Shown one piece after another: positions 35,801 through 46,330 of a stretch of DNA of 64,000 nt. The position numbers and the translations under genes are program-made. A model generated the notes under the pieces. It worked only from the letters and a program-made list of their open reading frames with translations. It ran no database searches and had not been told where the DNA came from. Source of the stretch: Cyanophora paradoxa (taxonomy: Eukaryota; Glaucocystophyceae; Cyanophorales; Cyanophoraceae). Positions within the stretch are counted from its first letter, which is position 1, and each line of letters begins with the position of its first letter. Where the stretch lies: the NCBI GenBank assembly GCA_004431415.1, contig QPMI01000473.1, forward strand, positions 62,001 to 126,000, written 5' to 3'.

Positions 35801-37290
35801 ATGATGCCCCGCCCGTGCACCCACAGCAGGAAGCCCGTCGTCGAGCCGGCCGGGTCGAACCCGTGGCTGCTCCCCAGCATCGTCACCCCGAACGCCGGCG
35901 GCGAGAAGGGCCGCGCCCCGGGCCCCGCCGCCGCGCTCTCCCGCTCCTCCTTCGCCAGCTCGGGCGGGGGCGTCGGGAGCTCGACCTTGCCCGGGACCTG
36001 CGCGATCTCCTGCGGCGGCTTCCCCGGCGTGATCTCCGTCACTGCGCCCGGCGCCGCCCGCCCGGCGTCAGCGAGCGAGCGAGCCAGGCGGGAGAGAGCG
36101 CGCGGGGGGCGGGGCGGGCGCGCACGGACGAAGTAGTCCCACGCGTTCCTCTGCGGCGGTGGCGGCGGGGCGGGCGGGCGGGCAGACGAAGCTTGGTCAA
36201 CGCAGGCGGTGCGGGGCGGGGCGCAGGGGCGGGGCGCACGATCTCGAGGATGCCCGTCTCGTCGCTCCCGAGCCGCGCGATGCCCATCGCGTCGAACCTG
36301 CCGCCCCACCCCGTGAGCCCCGCCGGCCCCGGCGCGCGCCGGCGGGCGGGGGGGCGGGCGGGCGCACAGGACGAAGTTGAGCATGTCGAAGGAGGGCGTT
36401 GCCGCGGGGTTCGACGGGTCCTGCGCGAGGTACTCCCGCTCCTGCGGGGGCGAGGGGTACGGCGTCGGCGGCGCAGCGCCGGATGGGAAGGGGGGGGATG
36501 GGGAGAGGAGGGGGAGGGGGGGAGGGGGGCGGGCCTTCCAGAAGTCGAGGCGCTTCTCCTGGGGGTACGAGTCCGCAAAGTCCAGTGACATGTCCGCGTC
36601 CTCCTTCCGGGGGCCAAACATCTGCGGAGGGGGGGGGGGGGGGGGGAGTCGGCCCCAGGCGGAACACGGTACCCCGGGCCGCGCACGGTCTCCTGCATGA
36701 TGCGCCGGGCGCGCTCGCGGACTTCGGGCTGCAGGGCGCGACGACCGTTGGCTGGGGCTGTGGGGGGGCCGGGGCGGGCAGCACCGTCGTCACGAGCGTG
36801 ATGGAGCGCCCCTTTAGGAAGAAGTTGAAAGCCAGCGCTGCGCCGCGGCGCCGTCAGCGCACCGGAAAGCGCTTGCGGGACCAGCACTCGGCGCACGGAA
36901 GTCAAACCTGCCGCTGGGGCGTCAGCGCGCACGGGGGCGGGCGAGGGCGGCGGCGGGCGGGCGGGCGGGGCGCACTCGGCGACGTTGACGCCCGTCCGGC
37001 GGTCGAAGCGCTCGTTTGGGATCACGTAAATGAGGGGCACGGAATCCCATCCTCCCAGAGCGATAGAGTCCTGCGGGGAAGAGTTCGGAAGCCGCGAACG
37101 GCCGCTCCCGCCAGCAGCGTCGCACCTTGATAGTCTCGGGTGGCAGCCCGATCTGCACAGCCCCGACCACAGTGTCTACGATCACGCCGCCCCTGCACGT
37201 GAGCGAGGAGAACCCGGTGAGCGCAGCGTGGATGCCGAGCTGCCGAAGCGGCCGGTCGAGAGTCCGTGAGCTTATCCAAACTGGAGCCAA
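32879..37290 (-). CDS. Metallo-beta-lactamase-fold phosphodiesterase with two cyclic-nucleotide-binding domains (GbpA/GbpB-like)
   Basis: The N-terminal half is a metallo-beta-lactamase fold: GGVIVDTVVGAVQIGLPPET, FNFFLKGRSITLVTT, GSTTGFLLWVHGRGIMVDPP, and the metal motif HCHADHDSG. That HxHxDH is assembled across an intron (exon end about 35731, next exon near 35655). Then come FHTVPCVGFEAFYGGKSVVF and SADTCNEPERIRDAF. The C-terminal half has cyclic-nucleotide-binding domain 1, with the cassette FGETALILGRPRDADV keeping the Glu and Arg that contact cyclic nucleotide. Domain 2 starts LFRALTSAQKVQLQGAMVRR and ends GAFICDVDAMLQ...VPRADFLRFLD; a long Ser/Pro/Gly-rich stretch splits it. Stop at 32879. 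The order matches the Dictyostelium cGMP phosphodiesterases GbpA/GbpB. Many introns appear to use GC donors (GCCCGCC). The exact start is unresolved; the first in-frame candidate is a TTG. Confidence 0.8.
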
Positions 37291-37810
37291 CGGACAGCGA
37301 TCGAAAGACTCGAAACACGCGTACGACTAAAGATACTGAAAGCTTGTCTTGAGCATAAGCTCTAGCTTAGCTACGCACCGCGGAAGCTTCTTGACCTTGC
37401 TGGGGGTGCCCGAGACCGAGCCAGCGATGGTCGCGGAGAGAGGGCAGGCCACTCTGCACGCTGTGTCCGAAGACATGGCTTCTCGTGGTGCCGGCCGTTG
37501 ACCCGAGCTCGGGCCGGCCCCCGCAAATTCCCTCGGTGACGAGCCGCGAGCACGATCTGGCCGGCAGCAGGTTCTCTCGGTAACGGGCGGCGTATCACAC
37601 GGAGCAGCTCTATAGCTTTCAGACGAGCGACGTGGGGGTACGGCAACCACGATTTGGGTGTACCCCCTCGAGAACGGCCGTCGGCAGGCCTAGGCGGCCG
37701 CAGCGCCTGCACGTTCCAAAGCAGAACAGAGGCACTCGCATAGAGCTCGAAGTCCGGCCGCACCGTTTGAGCTACCGATATTCGAACTTGGCTACAGTGG
37801 CCGGGCAGAG

Positions 37811-39312
37811 ATGGCGAGCAGCTCGCTGCTGGATGCGGTAGACGCTCTGGGGCTCGAGTTCGAGCGCATGGAGATGTCGCTGAACCAGATGAGCCACCGC
37901 TTGGAGCTCGAATTTGCCAACAGCGCTCGGGACGGCGGCGCAAACCTCTTCAAGATCGTGCAGCGCATCAAGCGCGTCTCGGAGATGCTCCCGCTTCTCC
38001 GCGAGCGCGTGGCGGCCGATCTTGCCGCGAAGCAGAGCGTCCTGGACCACGCGGCGCGGAACCTGATCCCCGCTCGGGAAATCCTGCGGAGCATCCTGGC
38101 GAGTCGCGCGGCTGCGTGCAGCCTCCGCTCCACATCTCTGACCGCACCACGCGCAGGCGAACGCGGGGAGCGTGCCGCTTCCGGACGAAGACGACCCCGT
38201 GCTGCAGCGGTACCTGACCGTGTCGCGGGAGTGCGAGCAGCAGATCTCCGCCTTCTCCAGCCTCGGTGCGGCGCTTCCTTCGGCGCTGCGCCGCTCTCGG
38301 CCCTTCGACCGACCGCCCCGTAGGCTTCCGCTCCTCGGACGTCGGCGGCATGGACGGCCTCCTCACCGCGTCCGATTTGAATTTCGAGCTCCTGCGCACC
38401 GCCCTGCCGACAGGTGCGCGCTCAACTCCGGTTGCCACTCGCTCTCTCAACCTTGCGCCGCGCAGCTCCCGTCGCGGGGCCGTCCGGAGCGCGAGACGAG
38501 GAGGAGGAGAGGGCCCACGCAGCGGCCGCGGAGGCGACCCGGGCACCAGCGGCCGCCGCGGCGGTAGCAGCACTAGCAACGACCGGCGGGCGCGGGATCG
38601 CGCCAGCCCCGCCGCAGGCGGCCGCGGCGCGGCATATGGAGCCGCCGAGGGCGCAGCCGCAACAGGCGGCGGCGAAGCCGCGGGGGAAGGCGCCCGGGCA
38701 GGCGCTGGTGCTCGCCGCCCCGCCTGGCGCCAAGCCCGCGAGGCCGGGGACCGCCTCGGGGAAGGCTGCGGCGGCGGAGAAGCCCGCGTACCCCCCCATG
38801 TCCGGCCCCTCCTTTTCCCCAACCCTTGTTACCCCACTAAGCTGGGCGCAGAGAAGCATCGGAGTTCGAGAAGCTGCCGGGATCCATCCGCGGGGCCTGC
38901 AAGCTCTCCGGCGTCAACCAGGTACCCCCCCGCTCCCTCTCACGCGCCGCAACCCCCCCCCCCCCCCCCCCCGCCGGGGCAGACGCGCGGGGCCTGCAGC
39001 TGCTGGAGGAGGTGTGGAGGCACTTCTACGGCCCCGGGGCGCGCCGGCCCGGGGCGAGGGCGCCCCTCACCTCCGGGGACCTCAAGGCGATGGGCGTCGA
39101 GAACACCTCCGTGCGCTCTCGGAATTCTGCCCGCTCCCGCCGGCCGCGCCGGCCGGGCTGGCGCGCGGCTGACGCGCACGGGGCCGCAGACGGACCCCCG
39201 GCTGCAGGCTCTGAAGGCCCTCAAGCGGGTGGCCCTGGGCAAGCACGGGTACACCTGGGCGGGGCCCGCCCCCGGCAAGGAGAACGCCGAGCGGCCCCGC
39301 ACCGCCTGCTGA
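37811..39312 (+). CDS. SKA1-like spindle/kinetochore microtubule-binding protein
   Basis: The ATG at 37811 starts MASSSLLDAVDALGLEFERM, a coiled-coil exon ending REILRSIL at a GC donor. The next exon begins ANAGSVPLPDEDDPVLQRYL after a CTGAC...CGCGCAG acceptor. Then come GFRSSDVGGMDGLLTASDLN, an Ala/Gln-rich linker, and ASEFEKLPGSIRGACKLSG, which resembles the start of the SKA1 C-terminal winged-helix domain (EFxxVPxYMxxRLTxxQIN). Exons with LLEEVWRHFYGPGA, LTSGDLKAMGVENT and TDPRLQALKALKRVALGKHG follow. TGA at 39310-39312. SKA1 links kinetochores to microtubules in mitosis. One join (about 38922-38979) does not keep frame with the obvious sites, so a junction is mis-seen or an exon is missing. 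Family call moderate. Confidence 0.5.
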
Positions 39313-39773
39313 TCCCGGGGCCCCTTCAAGTGCAACGCCGGGCGTCGGACATGGGGTGCGTGGCCGCGGCCGGCGCCGGCCTCTGGACATGTACCAGCAA
39401 TGTGATCAATCAGATCAGCTTACATTAATCTTCTCTCCTCGCGATCAGATCTCTATCGATACCCAAACCCCAGAGCTCTGCTAGTTCCCGGCTGCTGCAG
39501 CTGGGACCGGGCCCCGCGTCGGTCTTCGGCGGCCTGGGCGGGCCGGGCCCGCGCAGGCATGCCGGCCTGAGCTGCGCAGCTGCGCATCCGATGATCGCCG
39601 TTGATCGGTCCTCCCGGATCTAGGTTCTCTAGATCTAGGCCTAGGACTGTAGATTGATATCTAGAGTCTAGAGTTTAAAACTTTAGACCAGCTAGCCTGA
39701 GCTAGGAGCCTAGGAGTCCGGCCGCAGCCGGCGGGAATATATTAATCCGGGAATCGGGATTCGGGACCGGGCC
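39313..39773. other. Intergenic
   Basis: CTAG/AGATCT-rich stretch (39620-39700). No gene seen. Confidence 0.4.
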
Positions 39774-39973
39774 CCCGCTCATAGCGGTGTGGTTATCATA
39801 CACGCTTTTCATTTCATGCCTTCCGTGTTCGAATCGCCCTGCGATGAGAATCACGCCTTCGAATCCCGCCCGTTCCACATAATTCCGATCGATCATGCCC
39901 CACCTTGCCTGTATACGCCCCCACAGTGCTGGAGTAGACTAGAGGCTGTGGCCGGTAATTCAAAAAAAAAAAA
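39774..39973 (+). mobile_element. tRNA-derived SINE, copy 2
   Basis: Nearly identical to 23782-23992: the same head CCCGCTCATAGCGG, A-box-like and B-box-like words, body and A-tail (12 A). It lacks the roughly 10-bp insertion of copy 1. An imperfect direct repeat (GGGAATC-GGGAT type) surrounds it, from about 39749 on the left and at 39974-39989 on the right. The left copy is separated from the head by about 8 bp, so the target duplication has decayed or the 5' end is offset. Confidence 0.75.
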
Positions 39974-40440
39974 GGGAATCCGGGATCGGATGTTTATCTT
40001 TTAATCCGCCGCCGGATTGCCGGCGATTTTGCGCGCTGCTCCGGGATCCGCGGCGACTCCGGCGAGTCCGCAGGCTCCGCAGCGTGCCACTGGGTGCCAG
40101 CGAGTGGCAGCGACTCCGCGCGTACTAGGTACTACGGTAGTAATTATAACGGTACTACGACGGTACCGGTAGTCCTCCGACAGTCCGACTCCATCATTAA
40201 CGGGGCCCGATGGCCCCGATCCTCCGGCGGGGTACGGGACTTGCAGACTCTGAGATAGGCCTGATGCTTGACCCCCCCCGGCTTCAAGCCAAGCCAAGCC
40301 AAATTCTGGCCTTCCGGAGTCAAGCCAAGCCAAGCACCCGAGCCGGCCGGCTCAAATGCTTGGCCCCTCGGCTAGGTCAAATATTTGTCAAATGCTTGAG
40401 GGGGGGGTACCCCATGTACGCCCCTCTTTCTCATCTAGAT
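39974..40440. other. Intergenic with CAAGCC motif cluster
   Basis: Repeated CAAGCCAAGCCAAG words and their variants at 40287-40335 and CAAATGCTTG at 40351-40400. The same word family occurs at 2.3-2.9 kb and 46.62-46.69 kb. A G7 run precedes TACCCC at 40400-40412. Confidence 0.5.
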
Positions 40441-41121
40441 CTAGCTATAGATCTTCCTTAAGGCGCGCCTTCGAATATTGCGCCCCTCGCTCGTCCAGAT
40501 GTCGGACGTTGCGTGGCACACGTCGTAGATGCGGTTCGCGCCCTGAAACAGCATCGATCTGACCGACTTCCGCTGGCGCGCGTGCTCCGGCTCCGCCAGG
40601 ATGATCCGCCTGATCGTCCCGCGATCCGTCGGACGATATCGATAGCTTCTGCGGCGCCGGCCGAGTGAGCGGGCGTCGACGTCGCGCGCGCGCGGGCCGG
40701 GCGGGCGCGGGGGCCGGGCGCACGGGTTCAGGGCCAATTGCAAGGCCCAGCCGCGCATCCAGTGCGCGCTTGCCACGCTCAGCGGCTGAAAGGCAACATG
40801 CCGGTTCGGATTCGCCATCTGTCGGCGCGAACAGCCCGTGCGCATGCGTGTTGAAATGGCTGTCGACGTCGATGCTCGATGTCGCGCTGATGTTTTTGAA
40901 CACTGTCTTACAAGCGAACTGCCGGCCGTGCTTCTCCTTGTTGATCATGAGCAGGCACATCGCTGCTTTCTTCCCGTGCACGTGCAGCTTCCCCTAGCTG
41001 GATATCGATATATCGATGATCTTGTCGCCCTGCCAGACCCACGAAGTGAGAATGTGGATCTGCCGCTTAAGCCAGAGGAGGCTGTCCATCGGCTCGAAGT
41101 CGTCCGCGTCCGTGCGCGGCC
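40441..41121 (-). pseudogene. 3' part of a host gene split by the LTR element
   Basis: The - strand reads ADDFEPMDSLLWLKRQIHIL and TSWVWQGDKIIDISIS near the element edge. Next is HGKKAAMCLLMINKEKHGRQ with CKTVFKNISATSSIDVDSHF, and later GTIRRIILAEPEHARQRKSV with MLFQGANRIYDVCHATSDIW (about 40460-40620). Between 40640 and 40740 lies a GC-rich intron-like block. The amino-acid composition is that of a real protein rather than GC noise, but no family was recognised. The gene may have continued into the sequence now at 46331-46517. Confidence 0.4.
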
Positions 41122-41402
41122 TGTCGCATCCGACATTATAGCGGATGCTCATTTATATGTGAGCCGCTAGGGCTCTAGATCACGTCAGCCTTCGAGCTGC
41201 TGGACCGACGGCGCCTAGGCTAGTTAGAGCGCCGCGGTCACTTGTATTCGTGTCGGGGTACGCCGTATCTGGACGGGTACACCCAGTGAGTTGGATCTTA
41301 GCGACGACAGCAGTGACACTCGCCATTCCCCGCCCTGCCGAGCTTGCACTCCGCACGGGCTTCCCGCGCGCACGATTAGACACACTAATCTCGCACGCGA
41401 CA
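41122..41402 (+). repeat. 5' long terminal repeat
   Basis: 281 bp, TGTCGC...GCGACA, apparently identical to 46050-46330. It follows CGGCC, the left target-site duplication. Confidence 0.92.
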
Positions 41403-41936
41403 GGCGCCACTGCCGGGAATTTGATCGAGCTTGAGCTCTCTTTTACAACGCGCCCCCGGCCTCGCCATTCTGCCGGAATCGAACCTTCAAGGGTCGCTGG
41501 ACTTCCAGGCTCTGCCCGCGCCGCGCGCCTCGCCGCGCCGCCCCGCATAAGCTTAGAGAGATCTGGGACGAGCTTTCCGGGCGACCGCCACTTGTGGCGT
41601 GCTACGCTGCACACTTCGGCCGCGTCGCCTCTGGGCGGGCTGATTGTGCTTCGGAAGTGACTCTAGTGTCCCTCGCGGGCTTCGGTGCATCCCCAGACCG
41701 AAGCGCACGCACGAGCTCTCGCGAGAGTCTCAATCATTGTCTGTGTCCCTTCGCCGGTTGCACGCTTCGCGTCGCAAACTGTGCCCCGGAGTCTGCCAGC
41801 GGCAGTTCTCTGAGTGTCCCTGAGTCGGTTCTCGCACGCCACGAGAAGACCGTGTCCCGGATCTGCAGTGCGCTGCAGATCAAATCTTGCGCCCTGGCAT
41901 TCTGTTCTCGTGGCTATACGCTGCAAAGAGAGCAAT

Positions 41937-43523
41937 ATGTCGAACACTTCTGAACTGATCAGTTCTGAAGTCCGTAGCCGGCTGTCTGCCCTCGCGCACA
42001 TCGAGCCCGCCAGGGCTATGCTGCTGTGCATGTGCAGCAACTCGCTGCTGGCTCCGCTGCGGCGGATGATGATCCCGTGCGGATCGCATTCCTGCCTGCA
42101 AATCCGCGCCTCGCCGATGGCGACCGGTTCCGGAAGGACGTGCGGAACTTCCAGTCGTCCCTGCCGACGAAGTACTTGTTTGGCCCGGATTCTGCCGGTA
42201 GCCAGGAGTACTCAAAGTCAGAGGCGCTAGCCGGAGTGATTGTCGGGCGGATCCGCCCCGGACCTCTCCGCGCTGAGATTGAGCGCAAGCGCGACCTCTA
42301 TGAGGCCTCTGTCACTGCCCTCGAGCATGACCGCGCCAGGCTCGCTCGTCTCGAAGCTGTCCCGGCAGACCTGCGGTCCGCCGAGGATGATGCTGCTATC
42401 CTCGCGCTGCAGCAGAGCTGCGTGCGTGATCAGGCCTCAATCGTGGCCGTGCGCGACTCGTACTTGCGTGCCCCCGGGCTGCTTGACACGATCACTGCGT
42501 GGATTCACGAGACCCGCCCGCACGCGGCCCGCCGGGCTCTCACTGAGCCGTACACGGGCGAGGACCCCCGCTCGTGGCATGACTGGTTCTTGCCCCTCGT
42601 ACGGCACACGCTGCCGCGGGGCCAGCAGTTTGCTGCGTACTACGCGGACTGCCTGCGCACCGCGCTCGAGGCCCGCTCGACGAGCGAGGACCCTGAATAT
42701 CAGAACCTTGATGTTCGGATGGCCGGGTTCGCCCAGGCGAACGAGCGCACGCTGCGCGAGTTCCTCACGGCGCTGCGGCAGCGCCTCCTCGCCAATAACG
42801 GCGCTATCTCGCCGCTTGAGCTTGACAATATTTTCGTCGAGCAGTGCAAGCGCCACGGCTGCCGCGCCGTGTTCCCGCCTGCGCTGGCAGCTGCCGATCG
42901 CGAGCTGCCCGAGGCAAAACGGACCCGTATCCTGCAGGCACAGTTTGCCGAGGATGAGTCCTCGTCCGCCGGCACCCCTGCCGCTGCACGAGCCTCGAGC
43001 TCCTTGGCCCTGCTGAGCCTCGGGATGCAAATTCCACGGCCCAGCCCTCGATTTCTGCACGTGGGTCCTCTTGGCCGTGCAGTCCCGCTCGCCTGCCGCT
43101 GTTGCGGAGGTGCTGCGGCGCATGTCCGAGCTCGGGTACCCGGAGTACCCCCCTCAGACTGCTACGGGTGCTCGGATGACCCAGCGTCCCCGTTGAGGCG
43201 CGACGTCATTGGGCAAATGTGTGCCCAAGCGCACCCCGTTCGCCCCAGTACGCCCCTGGGTCCGCCGCGGCCAGTACTATCGGCAAAAGCGATCCCAAGA
43301 GGATGCTGCCAACAAGCACGAGTACTGGTCCGACGAGGGAAACCAGGACCCAGACGAAGTCTGCGGTCGCTGCGGCGAGGCAGGGCACCACCACAGTGCC
43401 TGCCCCGACCCCCCACACGGGCTGCTCGCTCGAGCTCTGCGCTTCCCGCGCCCTCTAGCTCAGCGGCTCCACCCGCGCGCCCTGCGGCGGAGCGTGAGTG
43501 AGCAAGTGCACCAGCTGCACTAG
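41937..43523 (+). CDS. Gag-like polyprotein region of the LTR element, reading frame broken
   Basis: The ATG at 41937 starts MSNTSELISSEVRSRLSALA, then ARAMLLCMCSN. Near 42050 sensible coding shifts to another frame: ADDDPVRIAFLPANPRLADG, WHDWFLPLVRHTLPRGQQFA, NLDVRMAGFAQANERTLREF, SPLELDNIFVEQCKRHGCRA, to about 43010. A third segment, in the frame of the first, reads AAVAEVLRRMSELGYPEYPP, has an in-frame TGA at 43194, then YYRQKRSQEDAANKHEYWSD and the zinc knuckle CGRCGEAGHHHSAC (CX2CX4HX4C, about 43371-43412). Helical capsid-like content followed by a CCHC knuckle is what Gag looks like. The two frame changes and the stop may be splicing, programmed frameshifting or decay. Confidence 0.7.
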
Positions 43524-43710
43524 GGTCTGGCTGGCTTGGGCAGCCGCCAGAAAAGCCCTGCTCGTAACCGCGATCCGATTTTTCGCGGAGCCTGGCCTCC
43601 CTGCGAGAGCCCCATGTGTCGCTGTAATAAGCGGCCCATATACCTGCCTCTGAGCAGGGTGTATATTTGTACATTTGTACATAATTTCAGACGTCGGGGA
43701 CGACGTCTTC

Positions 43711-44045
43711 CGAGAGGAGGAGTGAGCACGGGCATGCTGCACGAGCAGTGCAAGCGCTGCCGCTCGCCCTCCCGCCCCGAGGCTTGCTTGAATCTGTGGC
43801 CGCTGGCCAAGATCGAATAGCACTCGCGAAAGAAGAGCCCCAATCGCGTGCTTTCGAGCACCCTGAGCGGCCACGGGTGCCCTCTTTCGAGAGGAGGAGT
43901 ACCTCTTTCGCTGAAGCCTGCGAAGAGGCGCCACGGCCGGTGCCGCAATTGCGAGCCCTCCTGCTTCCCTCAATTTAGATCCGTGGCGGTGGCCGAGATC
44001 TGATCTCAAACCCAAGCGGGTACCAGTCTTTCCGAGAGGAGGAGT
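43711..44045 (+). repeat. Three internal copies of the polypurine-tract word
   Basis: CGAGAGGAGGAGT, the 13-mer that abuts the 3' LTR at 46037-46049, also occurs at 43711-43723, 43888-43900 and 44033-44045, each following a pyrimidine-rich stretch. Confidence 0.85.
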
Positions 44046-46030
44046 CCTCCGAGACTCTCTCGTCGAAAGCCTGCGATTTCGCGCGGCGCACTGCAGTTGC
44101 TGAGTGCGGCCATGGGCCTTGCGAAATCCAGAAATTAAAAGTGGCCTCAGGCCTTGCGGTCAGAGCTTCAAAGGCTTGAGCCTGATCATGAGCCGAGCCG
44201 CCAAGCTGCAGCTGCAGCTGGCCTCGCGGGAGGCTTTGAGCTCGAACCCCACACTTGAGCGAGCAAGCGGCCTTGCTGCCGTTGCGAGATGAGACGTGAT
44301 CCACGGAGCCTTGAGCTCGGGATGCACCCTCAAGAGAAGCTTGATGCATATATGCCTGAGGCACGATGCCCAGCCGGCGAGCGCCTGATGGCATGCCGTG
44401 AGCTTGACAGGCGGCCCGTGAGCCCTGCAAAAATCGTGAGCCTCCGAGCTTGAGCACAAGGTGCCCTCGAGAGCTCGAGCCCTGAAATAAAGTCCTGGCG
44501 CGCCCCGAGGCGGCCAGGCAATAGCAGGCTCTGCCATGAGCTTTGCAGTTCTTTGAACTCAAGTCCTGGTGACGCCGCCAAGTTGGCGCCAGGCCGCGCG
44601 GGTCTGTTCCGGGATCATCGGATCCGGACTGAACGTTAGCGGGGCGAGGGGCCCAGTGCCCCGCCCAAAGACCTGGTGAACTGCCCGACGAGTTGGCATC
44701 CAGGCGGCACACTGTGGCTGCAGGCCGAGTGGTGCGACGGGCTGCGAGCCTGCTCACAAGCTAAGAGCTTTGAGACCCGGCGGCCAGCCTGTTGAGGCGG
44801 CGCCAGAAGGACCCCCACGATCGTGAGTCTCGTCTCGCATGTGGCCGGCCCGGCCCAGGGCGCGGTCGTGACGGCGGGTGGTCCTGGCCAGGAGCGGCTT
44901 GAGAAAGCCGGCTCCAAGCCGCGTCCCGGCCCCACACGAGGGCGAGGACAAGAAGCGGCGATGCCTGCCTCCGAGCAGAGCGAGCACAAGAGGCCACCCG
45001 TGAAGGGTTGGGCTGAGAAGGGCCAAGCGCCCGCGAAATATCGCGAAAGTCCCGAGCAGAAGTGGTGCGCTGCGGGTGGCCGTTGTCCTTGAGCACAGCT
45101 CGGCACGGTGACAGGGCGGAAGACCCTTGCAAAGACCTAGCCGAGCCCTAGGACGCGCCTTGCGTCTGCAGAAGGGTCGGTGGGCGGCTGTGACGCCGGG
45201 TTCTGCCCCGGGTACAGCGACAGGGGATGACAAATTCCCCCTCCGTGTAAGACCTGGTGTGGTACCAGGGCGCGCCTTGCGCCGGCAGGGGTACACGCAG
45301 GCGGTCGTGACGCCGGGTTCCTGCCCCGGGTACGACGACGGGGAAGCAAAAATACCCCCAGCAGGGCTCCGCACCAGGGACGCTTGGTGGCGGACCGCCT
45401 GAGAGGGCCACGTCCCCTTTTAATAGATGTGCACCCGCGGGTCGGGCAGGGTACCTCCCGTCGCGCAATGGCGTGGAAGGGCACCTTGTGGGCGGCGTCT
45501 AGCCTCGCCCTGGAGATTCTAGCTCCACCGCCGTCGGGGGATTCCCGATCCGACGCCGTGATAATGCAGTGAAGGCACGGTGTTTGCCTGAGCAGCGGCG
45601 CTAGTCGAGCTGCTTAGCCCTAAGTTTTGGGACGGGCATTTCGCTGTGGGCTGCTGAGCGCTGTCGCGAGCGCTGCGCCCCGCGTTGCTGTTGCAGCGTG
45701 TGCCTTTGCAGCTAACGTGCTGCACAATCGCGATGAGGGCAGGGCCCCCTCGGCTTCCGTCCCCTTCCGCTCGCCTCGTGCGGGTTGCCTGGGCCGCCGG
45801 CCCGAAGTTGGACCTCGCCCCCTGGGCACTACACGCTGGAGTCGTGCCGGCACTTGCCGGGCATCAGTCTTTTCTATTCCCGGCAGTCGACGCCGGGCAT
45901 GGACATGTACATAGCCGGACTTGGTGTCTTTTCTATTCCCGGCAGTTGCCGGCCACGGACGGACGTTGAGCCTTTTTCGATTCCCGGCAGTAGCCGGTTG
46001 ATATGTATTTATTTAGACCCGCGCGGACGC
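43990..46030 (+). other. Long noncoding 3' region of the LTR element with internal repeats
   Basis: No convincing protein. Degenerate tandem units of about 115 bp lie at roughly 45160-45380, each with GTGACGCCGGGTTC(C)TGCCCCGGGTAC. Short units containing TATTCCCGGCAG or GATTCCCGGCAG recur at 45867, 45930 and 45977. Open frames on the - strand across 43975-45374 are unremarkable in composition. Confidence 0.55.
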
Positions 46031-46036
46031 GGGATC

Positions 46037-46049
46037 CGAGAGGAGGAGT
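46037..46049 (+). other. Polypurine tract of the LTR element
   Basis: CGAGAGGAGGAGT lies immediately 5' of the 3' LTR, the expected place for the plus-strand primer. Confidence 0.8.
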
Positions 46050-46330
46050 TGTCGCATCCGACATTATAGCGGATGCTCATTTATATGTGAGCCGCTAGGG
46101 CTCTAGATCACGTCAGCCTTCGAGCTGCTGGACCGACGGCGCCTAGGCTAGTTAGAGCGCCGCGGTCACTTGTATTCGTGTCGGGGTACGCCGTATCTGG
46201 ACGGGTACACCCAGTGAGTTGGATCTTAGCGACGACAGCAGTGACACTCGCCATTCCCCGCCCTGCCGAGCTTGCACTCCGCACGGGCTTCCCGCGCGCA
46301 CGATTAGACACACTAATCTCGCACGCGACA
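46050..46330 (+). repeat. 3' long terminal repeat
   Basis: 281 bp, apparently identical to 41122-41402, followed by CGGCC, the right target-site duplication (46331-46335). Confidence 0.92.

Larger units (their letters stand above)
41122..46330 (+). mobile_element. Complete LTR retrotransposon, apparently non-autonomous
   Basis: Two direct LTRs of 281 bp (41122-41402 and 46050-46330) begin TGTCGC and end GCGACA, forming a perfect 6-bp inverted terminus. They look identical base for base. The element is flanked by the 5-bp target duplication CGGCC (41117-41121 and 46331-46335). A purine-rich tract CGAGAGGAGGAGT directly precedes the 3' LTR. Inside is a gag-like coding region with a CCHC zinc knuckle (41937-43523) followed by about 2.5 kb with no protease, reverse transcriptase, RNase H or integrase motif that I can see. 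A young insertion that depends on enzymes supplied in trans is inferred. I did not identify a convincing primer-binding site directly after the 5' LTR (GGCGCCACTGCCGGG). Confidence 0.9.

Noticed and set aside
41460-41495. Primer-binding site TGCCGGAATCGAACC complementary to a tRNA T arm
   Set aside because: It lies about 70 bp inside the 5' LTR edge and lacks the TGG that would pair with a tRNA CCA end.
43975-45484. - strand frames of 100-260 codons
   Set aside because: No domain, composition typical of noise, and antisense to the retrotransposon 3' region.
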